From an uncultured Rickettsiales bacterium (GTDB taxonomy: Bacteria; Pseudomonadota; Alphaproteobacteria; UBA8366): a stretch of 64,000 bases of DNA. This document shows, piece after piece, positions 18,021-26,684 of the stretch. The notes under the pieces were generated by a model. It made no database searches. It was not told where the DNA came from and saw only the letters and a program-made list of their open reading frames with translations. The position numbers and the translations under genes are program-made. Each line of letters begins with the position of its first letter. Within the stretch, counting starts at the first letter, position 1. Location of the stretch: contig CAJWTF010000004.1 in NCBI GenBank assembly GCA_913046825.1, positions 11,224 to 75,223 on the forward strand. Reading direction: 5' to 3'.

Positions 18021-18863
18021 TTAAACTGGCTTGTCGCCGTTGAACGTGACTCGGTGCATCAGCCGGTGCGCGCCGCCATAGTTGGCGATAGCGTAGTGTT
18101 GAGTGCAGCGGTTGTCCCAGAATGCCACGGAGTTTTGTTCCCAATGGGAGCGGCAGGTGAATTCTGGGGTGCGCAGGTGATCGAGAAGGTGGTCCAGGGT
18201 TGCGCGGGATTCCTTACGGGTGACGCCGCAAATACGTCGGGTGAAGATCGAGTTGACGTAGAGCGCTTTCCGCCCGGTCTCCGGATGTGTGCGCACGATG
18301 GGGTGTTCCGCGGGCGCGATCTCTTGTTTGATCTCCTTCACCTCGCCACCGCGCGCATCGTCTTTCTCGTGCGTCTTCTCGAACTGCGCACCGCCAGCGT
18401 GATGGATTGCGGTCATTCCCTCGAGATAGCGTTTCATCGCCGGTGAAAGTGCCTCATAGGCGGCATACATATCCGCCCAGATCGTATCGCCGCCGCGCTC
18501 CGGCACCGTGCGCGCCAGCAGGATCGAGCCGAGCGGGGGCTCTTCGCTGAAGGTCAGGTTGCTGTGCTAGGCATTGGCCGCGCTGCGCTTCTCGTCCTTG
18601 CTCTCTAGCATCAGCACTTCCGGACGGTCGTCCAGATGTGGGACCAGCGGGTGGACCTGCAAGGTGCCGAACTGGCGGGCGAAGTCGACGTGTTGCGCCG
18701 GCGTGATGTCTTGATCGCGGAAGAAAATCACCTGGTTCTCGATCAAGGCGTCGTGGACCTCCTGGAACAACTGATTGCCGAGCGGTTGCGCCATGTCGAC
18801 GCCGGAAATTTCCGCGCCGAGCGCGCCCGCCAGTGGTGTCACCTCGATCAGGTCGTAGCCCAT
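18021..18863 (-). pseudogene. TauD/TfdA-family dioxygenase inactivated by a nonsense codon
   Basis: From ATG 18863 (AGGAAAGAAC upstream) the frame encodes a normal TauD N terminus (VTPLAGALGAEISGVDMAQP) until TAG at codon 99 (18567-18569). It continues in frame to 18021 with the rest of the family, ending in WDNRCTQHYAIANYGG with the distal histidine. The TAG stands where relatives have the tryptophan of SAANxWHSD. Three codons later the iron-ligand aspartate reads asparagine (HSN for HSD). Two independent lesions at the active site make a functional product very unlikely. It is the last gene of a minus-strand operon, 8 bp after the AhpD-like gene. Confidence 0.85.
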
Positions 18864-18871
18864 GTTCTTTC

Positions 18872-19390
18872 CTATTCCGCCGCCGCTTGTTCGGGCATCC
18901 CCGTGCGACTCACCATTTGGTGGTCTTCCGGCTCGATGCCGAACATGTTGTTGAAGATATTCATGCCGTTCAATGTGGCGACCGCCATGCCGATTTCAAC
19001 GATGGCGGCTTCGTCGAAGAATTGGCGCATCTCGGCGAATAAGGATTCGGCCTCCGCAGTCTCGTTCTGCGACATGGCTGAAGCGAAGCGCAACACCGCG
19101 CTTTCCTCCGCCGTGAATATTTCGTCATCAGGGTCATGGACCCGCGCCAGCTTATCTTCCGTCATTCCTGCATGCCGACCCGCGGCATAGCGGAAGTTCA
19201 GTCAATAATGGCACCCGTTGACGGTGGCGCAGCGGACCCGGACCAGCTCCTTCAAGCTGGCGTCCACGCGGTCACTCAACCAGATGCGCTCGTAGAAGGC
19301 GTTCAACCCGTCGAGCAATTCCGGGCAGTGCGAGCGAACCCGCTGCGCGTTCGGCAAATCCGGCGAGCCGGTTAAAGAGACATACGGCAT
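18872..19390 (-). CDS. AhpD-like protein with TGA at the second active-site cysteine: candidate selenoprotein or nonsense mutant
   Basis: Read through, this is a 172-residue AhpD/carboxymuconolactone-decarboxylase-fold protein. The start ATG 19390 has a strong ribosome site (GGGGAG, 7 nt). Codon 63 is TGA (19202-19204), directly after VNGCHY and before LNFRYAAGRHAG. Relatives have CxxC here, so the TGA replaces the second redox cysteine, giving C-x-x-Sec if decoded. Downstream sequence stays family-like to the end (FNNMFGIEPED). A hairpin fitting the bacterial SECIS pattern follows (19165-19195). Against decoding: the adjacent TauD is clearly dead, one base change (TGC to TGA) would also explain it, and no selB or selC is visible. 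I put selenocysteine at roughly one in three. The gene follows a CoA ligase, acyl-CoA dehydrogenase and amidohydrolase. Confidence 0.6.
19165..19195 (-). promoter_or_regulatory. SECIS-like hairpin after the in-frame TGA
   Basis: On the minus strand, 6 nt after TGA, TTCC pairs with GGAA and ATGCC pairs with GGCAT. A T-G wobble and a 2-nt mismatch (G-A, C-C) lie between them, and the apical loop is GCGGGTC. The loop starts 18 nt after the TGA and its first base is G. The published bacterial SECIS consensus asks for a loop 16-37 nt after UGA with a G among its first two bases; this meets both. GC-rich coding DNA forms such hairpins by chance fairly often. Confidence 0.4.
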
Positions 19391-19476
19391 GGGAATTCTC
19401 CCCGTTGATGTTGGTTGGGAAGGAGGATAGCGCGAAAGGTGGCGGATTGTATCGCAGGTTTTTTTGAGAGCGGGCC

Positions 19477-21201
19477 TTACGCCGTCTCTATCGCCTCGAT
19501 ACAGAGCTCCTCCATCATCGCGTCGCGCATTTTGAATTTTTGCGGTTTGCCGGTCACCGTCATCGGCAGCTTGCTTTGGAAGCGGACGTGGCGCGGCACC
19601 TTGTAATGAGCGATCTGGCCTTGGCAGAACGCGAGGATGTCTTCTTCCGTCGCGGTCTCGCCACTTCTCAGCACGATCCAGGCGCAGACCTCTTCACCGA
19701 ATTTCTCGTCCGGAATGCCGAAGACCTGTACTTCTTGGACGGCGGGGTGACGGAACAGGTAGTCCTCGACTTCAGCCGGATAGACGTTCTCGCCGCCGCG
19801 CACCACCATGTCCTTCACGCGGCCGGTAATGTTGCCGTAGCCCTCTTCGTCGATGACCGCGAGGTCGCCCGAATGCATCCAGCCATCGGCATCGATGGCC
19901 TCGGCCGTGCGTTCCGGCTCGTCCCAATAACCCTTCATCACCGAATAGCCCCGGGTGCACAGCTCACCCTGGACGCCGGGGGCCACGATTTGGCCGGTCT
20001 CGTCGACGATCTTGCATTCCACATGGGGGTGGACGCGTCCGACGGTGGAGACGCGGCGCTCCAACGGGTCGCTGTCGGAGGTCTGGAACGAGACCGGGCT
20101 GGTTTCCGTCATGCCGTAGGCGATGGTGATGTCGGAGAGGTTCATATCCGAGACGCATTGCTTCATCACCTCGATCGGGCAGGGGGCGCCCGCCATGATA
20201 CCGGTGCGGAGTGCCGAGAAATCGAAGCTCTTGAATTCCGGGTGCTGCAACATGCCGACGAACATGGTCGGCACGCCGTAGACCGAGGTGCATTTTTCGC
20301 CCGAGATCGCCTTGAGACACGAGTCCGGGTCGAAGCCTTCGGACGGAAACACCATGGTTGAGCCGGTGGCGACGCAGCCGAGGCTCCCCATCACCATGCC
20401 GAAACAATGGTAGAGCGGTACTGGAATACAGAGCCGATCGTCAGGCCCCAAGTTTTGGGCGCCGACCACGAAGCGGCCATTATTGACGATGTTGATATGG
20501 CTGAGCGTTGCACCTTTCGGGGCGCCGGTAGTGCCGGAGGTGAATTGGATGTTGATCGCCTCGTCGGGCTCGAGGGTCGCCGAGATCGCATCGAGTATCG
20601 CCGCCTCACCATCGCGACCCGTATCGACCACCGCGTCGAAATTGAACATGCCGGGGGTGGTGTCGCTGCCCGCTCGGATGATGGTCTTTAGGGTCGGCAG
20701 TTTCGCGGCGGAAAGTGCGCCCGGCGCACACTCCGCCAACTCCGGCGCCAAATCCTGCAACATGCCGACATAATCGCTCGACTTGAAATGCGCCGCTGTT
20801 ACCAATGCGGCACAGCCGACCTTGTTGAGGACATACTCGACTTCCGTAACTCGGTAGGCGGGGTTGATGGTCACCAGAATCAAGCCGATGCGCGCGGTGG
20901 CGAATTGTGTGAGCAGCCATTCGTAGCGGTTCGGCGCCCAGATGCCGACCCGATCTCCCTTCGCAAGGCCAAGTTTCAGCAAGCCATGGGCAAGGGCATC
21001 CACTTCGCGGTCGAGCTCGGCCCAACTCCAGCGCACATCTTGTTCCGGAAAGACGGCAGCTTCACGGTCGGGAAACTGACTGGCCGTCTTCTTAAAGGCG
21101 TCGGGGATGGTGCGGAGCCAAAGTTCCGGCCCTGTGTCGCCGACAACGTGAGCGCCGTCCCCTTGGGGGCTGAGATCGTGTTCGGTGCCATGCGCGTTCA
21201 T
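19477..21201 (-). CDS. AMP-dependent acyl-CoA synthetase
   Basis: A 574-residue acyl-CoA ligase of the ANL superfamily. The P-loop-like motif [16 protein letters not shown] (about residue 215), the A5 motif YGMTETSPV, the A8 motif [19 protein letters not shown] and the C-terminal catalytic lysine in [10 protein letters not shown] are all intact. It activates a carboxylic acid to its CoA thioester through an acyl-adenylate. The chain length is unknown, but the size and ETSP motif resemble medium/long-chain FadD-like enzymes. It sits between an acyl-CoA dehydrogenase upstream and the AhpD-like gene downstream, suggesting a beta-oxidation-style pathway. Confidence 0.9.
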   Translation of the reverse strand: MNAHGTEHDLSPQGDGAHVVGDTGPELWLRTIPDAFKKTASQFPDREAAVFPEQDVRWSWAELDREVDALAHGLLKLGLAKGDRVGIWAPNRYEWLLTQFATARIGLILVTINPAYRVTEVEYVLNKVGCAALVTAAHFKSSDYVGMLQDLAPELAECAPGALSAAKLPTLKTIIRAGSDTTPGMFNFDAVVDTGRDGEAAILDAISATLEPDEAINIQFTSGTTGAPKGATLSHINIVNNGRFVVGAQNLGPDDRLCIPVPLYHCFGMVMGSLGCVATGSTMVFPSEGFDPDSCLKAISGEKCTSVYGVPTMFVGMLQHPEFKSFDFSALRTGIMAGAPCPIEVMKQCVSDMNLSDITIAYGMTETSPVSFQTSDSDPLERRVSTVGRVHPHVECKIVDETGQIVAPGVQGELCTRGYSVMKGYWDEPERTAEAIDADGWMHSGDLAVIDEEGYGNITGRVKDMVVRGGENVYPAEVEDYLFRHPAVQEVQVFGIPDEKFGEEVCAWIVLRSGETATEEDILAFCQGQIAHYKVPRHVRFQSKLPMTVTGKPQKFKMRDAMMEELCIEAIETA

Positions 21202-21312
21202 TGTGCTCGATCCTCTTCTTGGGAGTGAGGAGAGTTTAGTCGGGCCGGCAAACTTCGCAATGCCCCCATCCTTCGCCAGGCTTTGGATGAGGGCTATGGT
21301 GGGGGAGTTTCC

Positions 21313-22494
21313 TCAGTCGCTCGCGAGGCGCGCGTGCATACCGCCTTGTGCCTGCTTATTCAGGTGCCGCGAGATCAGCAGGCTCAGCATTTCGCTCGAC
21401 CCGTCCCCGACCTGGAACAGTTTGGTCTCTCGGTAGAAACGCTCCACCGGGTGATCCTTGTCGAGGCCGTGGCCGCCGAGAAACTGGATACATTGCTCGG
21501 TCACCTTGGTGCTGACCTCGCCGCCGAAAAGTTTCGCCATGGAAGCGGCGACCGGTGCGTCGTCTGTCCCGGCTTCGGCCAGGGCGCAAGCATGATAGGA
21601 TAATTGCCGCGCTGCCTCGATCCGCGCGTAAAGCTCCGCCGCGCGAAAGCGCAACGCCTGGAATGAGGAGAGCGGTTGGCCGAACTGCTCCCGCGTCTGC
21701 ATGTAATCAAGCGCATAGTTGAGCGCTGCCTGCGCCACCCCGGCGCAGCGCGCGCCATAGGCCGCGCGAGCTTTCGCAAACCCCACTTGCATATAACTGA
21801 AGCCGCCGCCGGGCTCTCCCAGAATACAAGAGCTCGGGACCCGACAATCGTCGAACACCAGTTCCGCGACAGGATTGGCGGTATGCGCCATCATGTCGTA
21901 CTTTTGCCCGACGGAAAACCCGGGCGTGCCCTTCTCGATCAGGAAGAGAGTGATGCCGCCGCCGCGCGGCGCGGCCTTTTCGGTCCGCGCGAACAACACG
22001 ATGAGATCCGCTCGGGCCCCGTTGGTGATGTATATCTTACGACCGTTGATGATCCAGTCATCGTCATCCTGGCGCGCGAAGGTCTGGATCGATGAGGCGT
22101 CGGAGCCCGCGTCCGGCTCGGTCAGCGCGAAGGCGTTGATGATGTCGCCGCTGGCGATTCCCGGCAAATATTTTTGCTTTTGTTCCTCTGTTCCAAAGGC
22201 GAGCAGCGGCCCGGTCAGCAAGGTCATCGAATGGGTCGCGGCGGAAAACCAAGCGGAGGATATTTCCTCGAGAATGATCGCGCAGGACAACGTGTCGAGG
22301 CCGAGCCCACCATATTCCGGCGGAATGTCGAGGCCGACATAGCCGTTTTCCGCCATCAGCTTCAAGGTCTCGCGAGATAGCTCACCACCCTGCGCTTCCA
22401 CCTCAAGCGCGATTGGGCGGAGTTGGTCTTCGGCGAAACGGCGCGCGGCTTCCTTCAATTGGCGTTGCTCGTCGGTCAGGCGATAATTGCTCAT
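21313..22494 (-). CDS. Acyl-CoA dehydrogenase
   Basis: A 393-residue FAD enzyme introducing a trans-2 double bond into an acyl-CoA and passing electrons to ETF. Seen: FALTEPDAGSDAS (FAD/substrate loop, about residue 118), the WIINGRKIYITNGARAD strand, and the C-terminal QFLGGHGLDKDHPVERFYRE. The segment where medium-chain enzymes carry the catalytic glutamate (YEGTSE) reads VGDGSSE, so the base would be aspartate or lie elsewhere, as in some long-chain and branched-chain members. It starts 12 nt after the amidohydrolase stop. Confidence 0.9.
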   Translation of the reverse strand: MSNYRLTDEQRQLKEAARRFAEDQLRPIALEVEAQGGELSRETLKLMAENGYVGLDIPPEYGGLGLDTLSCAIILEEISSAWFSAATHSMTLLTGPLLAFGTEEQKQKYLPGIASGDIINAFALTEPDAGSDASSIQTFARQDDDDWIINGRKIYITNGARADLIVLFARTEKAAPRGGGITLFLIEKGTPGFSVGQKYDMMAHTANPVAELVFDDCRVPSSCILGEPGGGFSYMQVGFAKARAAYGARCAGVAQAALNYALDYMQTREQFGQPLSSFQALRFRAAELYARIEAARQLSYHACALAEAGTDDAPVAASMAKLFGGEVSTKVTEQCIQFLGGHGLDKDHPVERFYRETKLFQVGDGSSEMLSLLISRHLNKQAQGGMHARLASD

Positions 22495-22506
22495 ATGAGT
22501 TCTCTT

Positions 22507-23397
22507 CTAGCTGGAGAATGAAACGCCGCGTTCATCGAGCTTGTAGAGCTTGATGACGTTGTCACGGAGGAATTTTCGTTTTGGTACTTCGCGCAGGTTC
22601 AGCTCTTCGATCTCTCGCCGTGTGCGCTCGAAATCCAGCACTGGGAAATCGGTGCCGAAGATGACCTTATCCTGGCCGTAGGTGTTGATGTAATTGACGA
22701 AGCTGGCGGGCCAGTGTTTCGGCCCGTGCGCGTCGGAACCCAAATAGACGTTCTTATGTTTCCACGCCATGGCGATGGCCTCGTCGGCCCACGGAATGCC
22801 CACATGGATTCCGACCAACTTTAGTTCGGGAAAATCGCAGGCGACCCCATCCATGGTGATCGGTTGCCCGACCGAGCGCACTGGGTAGTCGGCGGAATAC
22901 ACAAGAGACTGGCCGATTTGATGCTGGATCGGGATATCCAGCTCGCAGCATTTCGAATAGATCGGATACCAGCGCGCATGATCCAACGGCAACTCGAACC
23001 AATGAGGATAGCCATGTGCGCCGATATAGCCGTATTCTTCGACCACATGCTGCAGCTCGTGGACGGCTTTCATACCCTGGGTCGGGTCGACGCCGTACAT
23101 CGCGAAGAACCGGTCCGGATGCTGTTTGACCGCTTTGTTCACCACTTCGAGCGGCAGGTGATAGCAAGACGGATGGCCGAGCGGCCCGCATTTCGTCGCG
23201 ATCAGAAATCCGCGTTCAATCCCGGCGGCATCCATGCGGCGCAACATTTCGTCGATCTCGACTCCTTGCACGGTCTTGGCATCAGCGCCGATCTTGTCGC
23301 CGAAAAACCCGTCTTTCCAATCTGGGCGGTGGGTCAGCGCCTCCGCGTTGTAGATATTCACCACCGCGTCAATCGCGGCCACGTCGTGATTTGCCAT
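22507..23397 (-). CDS. Amidohydrolase-family (COG2159-like) protein with an altered metal site
   Basis: A 296-residue TIM-barrel protein of the ACMSD/amidohydrolase-2 type. The start ATG 23397 follows GAGGGAGGCGAC, a strong ribosome site; the frame is open a further 51 bp without similarity. The HxH normally found on strand 1 reads VVN (AIDAVVNIYN), while later histidines (GAHGYPHWFE, QHQIGQ, KLVGIHVG) and the acidic ligand (FGTDFPVLDFER) are kept. Metal binding may therefore be weakened or changed. Family members include decarboxylases and hydratases as well as hydrolases. It is the first gene of the operon that continues with acyl-CoA dehydrogenase and CoA ligase. Confidence 0.75.
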   Translation of the reverse strand: MANHDVAAIDAVVNIYNAEALTHRPDWKDGFFGDKIGADAKTVQGVEIDEMLRRMDAAGIERGFLIATKCGPLGHPSCYHLPLEVVNKAVKQHPDRFFAMYGVDPTQGMKAVHELQHVVEEYGYIGAHGYPHWFELPLDHARWYPIYSKCCELDIPIQHQIGQSLVYSADYPVRSVGQPITMDGVACDFPELKLVGIHVGIPWADEAIAMAWKHKNVYLGSDAHGPKHWPASFVNYINTYGQDKVIFGTDFPVLDFERTRREIEELNLREVPKRKFLRDNVIKLYKLDERGVSFSS

Positions 23398-23544
23398 AGT
23401 GTCGCCTCCCTCTCTGCAGAAAGGTAGAGCCGGATGAAGCGCCCGCAACGTGGCGCAAAATTTGTCTCCGCCCGTTGCGTTTTATGATATGATTCCATCG
23501 ACTAGGGTTGAGTTTAGTATACCAGCAGCGTGAAGGATGCGTTC

Positions 23545-24039
23545 ATGGCGAAGAAACCTGAGACGGACGAGCAGTCGGAAGAAGAAGAAAAACCTTTCGA
23601 GAATACGCCCTCGGAGCTCGATGATTTAACCCATCACGAGCTGCGTTTGATGTTTGACCGGTCGGCGGAAGCTGTCCTCTTTGCGAAGAACATACAGTGG
23701 CGCACCGTCGGCTCGTCGCTGATTGTCATGGCCGTATTCATCGCCTTGGTGATGTTCGGCAAGCCGAGCGATGAACTCTCCAATATCCTCGGCGTGGCGA
23801 CGATCATCCTCGCGGGTGGGGTGATTTTTGTGCTGACGCTCTATCAGTCATGGCAATACAATGAAATTTCGCGGATCGCTGAGCTTGAGAAACACTTCTC
23901 CTCGCTCTACCGCAAAATTCGTGACGTTAAATCCCGCCGCGAAGGCAACGTCCACCGTTACACCTTGCTAATGTTGATGGTCGCGGTTGAAGTCGCGGGC
24001 GCGGGGGTGACGCTCTACGTGATCAAGCAGGTGTTGTAG
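23545..24039 (+). CDS. Small membrane protein of unknown function, three predicted helices
   Basis: A 164-residue protein not recognised by family. An acidic, hydrophilic N terminus of about 45 residues precedes two adjacent membrane helices (SLIVMAVFIALVMFG and GVATIILAGGVIFVLTLY). A basic, charged loop of about 50 residues and a C-terminal helix (LLMLMVAVEVAGAGVTLYVI) follow. I chose ATG 23545 because GAAGGA lies 7 nt upstream; ATG 23530 in frame is possible. It is transcribed divergently from the amidohydrolase operon, with no partner on its own strand. It may be a small scaffold or regulator in the inner membrane, which is inference only. Confidence 0.65.
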   Translation: MAKKPETDEQSEEEEKPFENTPSELDDLTHHELRLMFDRSAEAVLFAKNIQWRTVGSSLIVMAVFIALVMFGKPSDELSNILGVATIILAGGVIFVLTLYQSWQYNEISRIAELEKHFSSLYRKIRDVKSRREGNVHRYTLLMLMVAVEVAGAGVTLYVIKQVL

Positions 24040-24057
24040 GGGACCTCTCATTGGTCA

Positions 24058-24242
24058 TTCGGGGGCGGGCTTGTCCCGAACCTGGAAGTAGTGCCTGAGC
24101 AACACCAAGTGTCACGGCTCCTGCATGAAAAACTCAGGCCCTAATTCCGGATTGCTGCCGCTGCGCGTCGGCCTCGGGAATGACGCTTTAGAAAAACATT
24201 TAGCGTTCACAAATCACACCATCCTGAGCCTGTCGAAGGATG
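24058..24242. repeat. Intergenic palindromic repeats, including a CCTGAGCCTGTCGAAGG element
   Basis: The 213-bp gap holds no gene. It contains a TTCGGG...CCCGAA hairpin (24058-24080) and, at 24220-24242, CATCCTGAGCCTGTCGAAGG plus ATG, an imperfect palindrome. That element is a very widespread dispersed sequence in alphaproteobacterial genomes (from memory). An ATTCCGG/CGGGAAT pair lies between. These are probably REP-like elements that also end transcripts of the two converging genes. Confidence 0.6.
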
Positions 24243-24252
24243 ACCTTAACGG

Positions 24253-24825
24253 TCAGGACGCAGCACTCTCCGGCAACCGTCCGTCTGGCGGCCATGACAT
24301 TACGTCATCTTCCACCGGTATCTCCAATGTGCGCAGCAAGTTCGAGAACATGATCCAATTGGCGATGCAGACAACCATCTCGACCCGTTCCCCATCGGTG
24401 GGGACATGCTTGCAACACTCAGCCCAGGTTGGATCGGAAATCTTGCCGAGTTCCAACATCTCGTCCACCGCCTGAAGGATCGCCCGGTCGGCACCGGTCA
24501 GCCGGTCAGCGTTATGCCAATCCCGCACCGCCAGGATGTCCTCCTCCGGCACACCCGCCGTGGTGGCGACCCGCCAATGCTGCGTCCATTCATATTCGGA
24601 GCCGGTGACCCAGCCGATCCGCATGATCGCCAATTCGCGCAGCCGTGTTTCGAACGTGTTTTTGTTGAGCAAGGTGGTGAGATGGGTAAACACGCCCTCC
24701 GCCATGGTCGGAGAATTGGCGAGTGTGCGAAACGCGTTCCGTGTCGCCATGACCTCCGGCGCGCCAATGGTCCGCGCGATGGCCTTCGCCTGTTCTTCCG
24801 ATGCTAAATCGACCCGTCCCGCCAT
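24253..24825 (-). CDS. Carboxymuconolactone decarboxylase-family protein without the CxxC
   Basis: A 190-residue AhpD/CMD-fold protein. ATG 24825 is preceded by AGGAGAGA at 5 nt; the open frame upstream has no similarity. The active-site helix reads WVTGSEYEWTQHWRVA, so Ser and Trp stand where peroxidase members have cysteines, but the histidine is kept. This is a common cysteine-free variant. Two cysteines occur later (ECCKHV). It is divergent from the next CMD gene, with 91 bp between their starts and likely a shared promoter region. Function beyond the fold is not known. Confidence 0.8.
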   Translation of the reverse strand: MAGRVDLASEEQAKAIARTIGAPEVMATRNAFRTLANSPTMAEGVFTHLTTLLNKNTFETRLRELAIMRIGWVTGSEYEWTQHWRVATTAGVPEEDILAVRDWHNADRLTGADRAILQAVDEMLELGKISDPTWAECCKHVPTDGERVEMVVCIANWIMFSNLLRTLEIPVEDDVMSWPPDGRLPESAAS

Positions 24826-24916
24826 GATGCTCTCTCCTATTGTCTGTCGCGCCTTCGCTGGAATGAGAATTGAACTAGGCTTCCTTGAAAGCAAACCCAC
24901 AGCGGAGGAATGAGAA

Positions 24917-25333
24917 ATGGCGGACGACACACAAGTTGAAGAGACCGGAGACGACCTATTGGCCCGCGCCCATGAAAGCCGTGGCTTTCACCTCGGTGTG
25001 CACGAGATCATGCACGGGGCCGACCAGGAGTATATGCAGCACTACCAGCGCTGGCTTGAATTCGCGAATATCAAGGAACGCCATCTGGACAAGAAAACAA
25101 AGCAGATCGTCCACGTTGCGGTCGACATCGCCCGCAACGCCAACCCCGACCACATCAAGGCGCACATGGTCGCCGGAGTGAAAGCAGGTGTGAGCGAGGA
25201 AGAATTCTTCGAGGTCGCGACGTTGGGTTTCATCCTCGGCGGGACGACGTCGCTCCTGCTCGGCATGGAAGCCTGGCGGCGCACCTTCCGCCCGGACCAG
25301 AAACCGGCTTGGGAATTGATCGAGGAGAGCTAA
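24917..25333 (+). CDS. Small carboxymuconolactone decarboxylase-family protein
   Basis: A 138-residue single CMD domain. The core KQIVHVAVDIARNANPDHIKAH matches the family helix pair but has no cysteine, with DHIKAH keeping the histidine. GVSEEEFFEVATLGFILGGT follows as the second family helix. The ATG has GGAGG at about 8 nt (GCGGAGGAATGAGAA). It is divergent from the 190-residue CMD gene and converges, with a 4-nt overlap, on the iron alcohol dehydrogenase. Subunit of an AhpD-like oligomer is the likely state; the reaction is unknown. Confidence 0.75.
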   Translation: MADDTQVEETGDDLLARAHESRGFHLGVHEIMHGADQEYMQHYQRWLEFANIKERHLDKKTKQIVHVAVDIARNANPDHIKAHMVAGVKAGVSEEEFFEVATLGFILGGTTSLLLGMEAWRRTFRPDQKPAWELIEES

Positions 25334-26499
25334 TAAGCCAACCGCAATATCTCCATCACCTCGTCCGGCGTTTTGATTGGCCTTGGGTTGCTGAACGTCC
25401 AATCGTCGAGCATGCAGTTCTCGGCCAAGCGCGGAAGGTCGTTTTCCTCGATGCCGGTCTCGCGGATGGAACGGGGCATATCTAGATTGCGGATGAAACC
25501 GTCGAGCACTTCCGAGGCCGGGGTGCCCGCACGGCCCATGGCCGTCGCGATCTCTTTCTGGCGCTCGCCGTTCACCGCGGCGTTCCATTCCAGCACATAG
25601 GGCAACATGATGCAGCTGGTGTGGCCGTGGGGGACGCCGGCGCTGCCGCCGAGGATGTGGCCGATGGCGTGGCTGGCGCCGAGGCGGGCGCCCGCGATGA
25701 TGCCGGTCATCGACATCCAAGCCCCCATCAGGCATTTCAGCCTTGCGTCGAGATCGCGGGGATCGGCTTTCACGCGCGGCAGGCCCTCGCCGAGCAGGCG
25801 CAGTGCTTGCAGACAGGCACCGTCATAATAGGCGTTGGCATCGATGGAGAGATAAGTCTCCACCGCGTGATCCACGGCACGGATGCCGGTCGAGAGGAAC
25901 AACCATTCCGGTGTCGGCACCGTCACCGCCGGGTCGAGGATGACCGAGATCGGGATGATTCCCGGATGCACAAAACTTTGCTTGAGCCGCAGCGCGCTGT
26001 TGGTGACCCCGGCCCGGGCGTTGAATTCGCCGGCTGAGAGTGTGGTGGGCACGACGATTTGGCGCACATCGGGAGCGTCGTATTCCGGGAAGTGACGCTT
26101 GCCGGTTTCATCGACCACGGTGCGATAGGCTTCCATACCGTCAATATCGCTGATGCCATGTTTCAGGCAGATGGTCACCGCTTTGCCGCCATCCGTCGTT
26201 GAGCCGCCGCCGAGACTGACGAGCAGGTCGCCCTTGGCCTCGCGCATCGCGTTGGCACAGGCAACCACGGCCTCACGCGGGGTGTGGGCGGGCATGTGAT
26301 CGTGGGTCCCGCAATATTTATTACCGAGCGCTTGGCGCAGTTTCTCGACCTCGTCGGTCTCCCGGTTCAAAGTCCCACTTACCAGCAGAAACACCCGCTC
26401 CGCACCGATACGCTGAGCCTCGGTTTGAACAGCCTCCGCGGCGGATTGCCCGAAGATAACTTTCTCCATCCGCGTGAACCCGACTTCTCCCTGCTGCAT
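25330..26499 (-). CDS. Iron-containing alcohol dehydrogenase
   Basis: A 389-residue group III alcohol dehydrogenase-like enzyme. The NAD(P) motif GGGSTTDGGKAV is at about residue 94. The metal-binding histidines are in GASHAIGHILGGSAGVPHGH. The start ATG 26499 follows AAAAGG; the frame extends 380 bp further upstream, but that part covers a palindromic repeat and the 3' end of the next gene. Members oxidise alcohols or reduce maleylacetate and lactaldehyde; the sequence alone does not decide. It is 186 bp downstream of a CoA ligase on the same strand. Confidence 0.88.
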   Translation of the reverse strand: MQQGEVGFTRMEKVIFGQSAAEAVQTEAQRIGAERVFLLVSGTLNRETDEVEKLRQALGNKYCGTHDHMPAHTPREAVVACANAMREAKGDLLVSLGGGSTTDGGKAVTICLKHGISDIDGMEAYRTVVDETGKRHFPEYDAPDVRQIVVPTTLSAGEFNARAGVTNSALRLKQSFVHPGIIPISVILDPAVTVPTPEWLFLSTGIRAVDHAVETYLSIDANAYYDGACLQALRLLGEGLPRVKADPRDLDARLKCLMGAWMSMTGIIAGARLGASHAIGHILGGSAGVPHGHTSCIMLPYVLEWNAAVNGERQKEIATAMGRAGTPASEVLDGFIRNLDMPRSIRETGIEENDLPRLAENCMLDDWTFSNPRPIKTPDEVMEILRLAY

Positions 26500-26579
26500 G
26501 GCGATGCCTTTTCGTTTGATGTTAGGAGGAAGGTAGGTGTGGGGATTGCGAATGTCAGGTGCGAATTGTAATTGCGAAG

Positions 26580-26684
26580 CCCGTTCGTTTCCCGGAAATG
26601 CGTTAGCGTTATCCGGGATCCAGTCTTTCCCGGCATGGGCATGTGTGAACTGGGTCCCGGCTCGCTGCGCGTCCGGGAAACGGG
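26580..26684. repeat. Palindromic intergenic repeat of about 105 bp
   Basis: Ends are inverted copies (CCCGTTCGTTTCCCGG at 26580 and CCGGGAAACGGG ending at 26684, with a 4-nt difference). Inside are further CCGGGA/TCCCGG pairs, giving a cruciform-prone element. It touches the stop of the CoA ligase and may end its transcript. Related TCCCGG-rich elements sit at about 33,935 and 46,407. Confidence 0.6.

Noticed and set aside
18567..18569. TAG in the TauD gene as pyrrolysine
   Set aside because: Relatives have tryptophan there, the iron-ligand Asp is also lost, and pyrrolysine is not expected in such bacteria. A nonsense mutation explains it.
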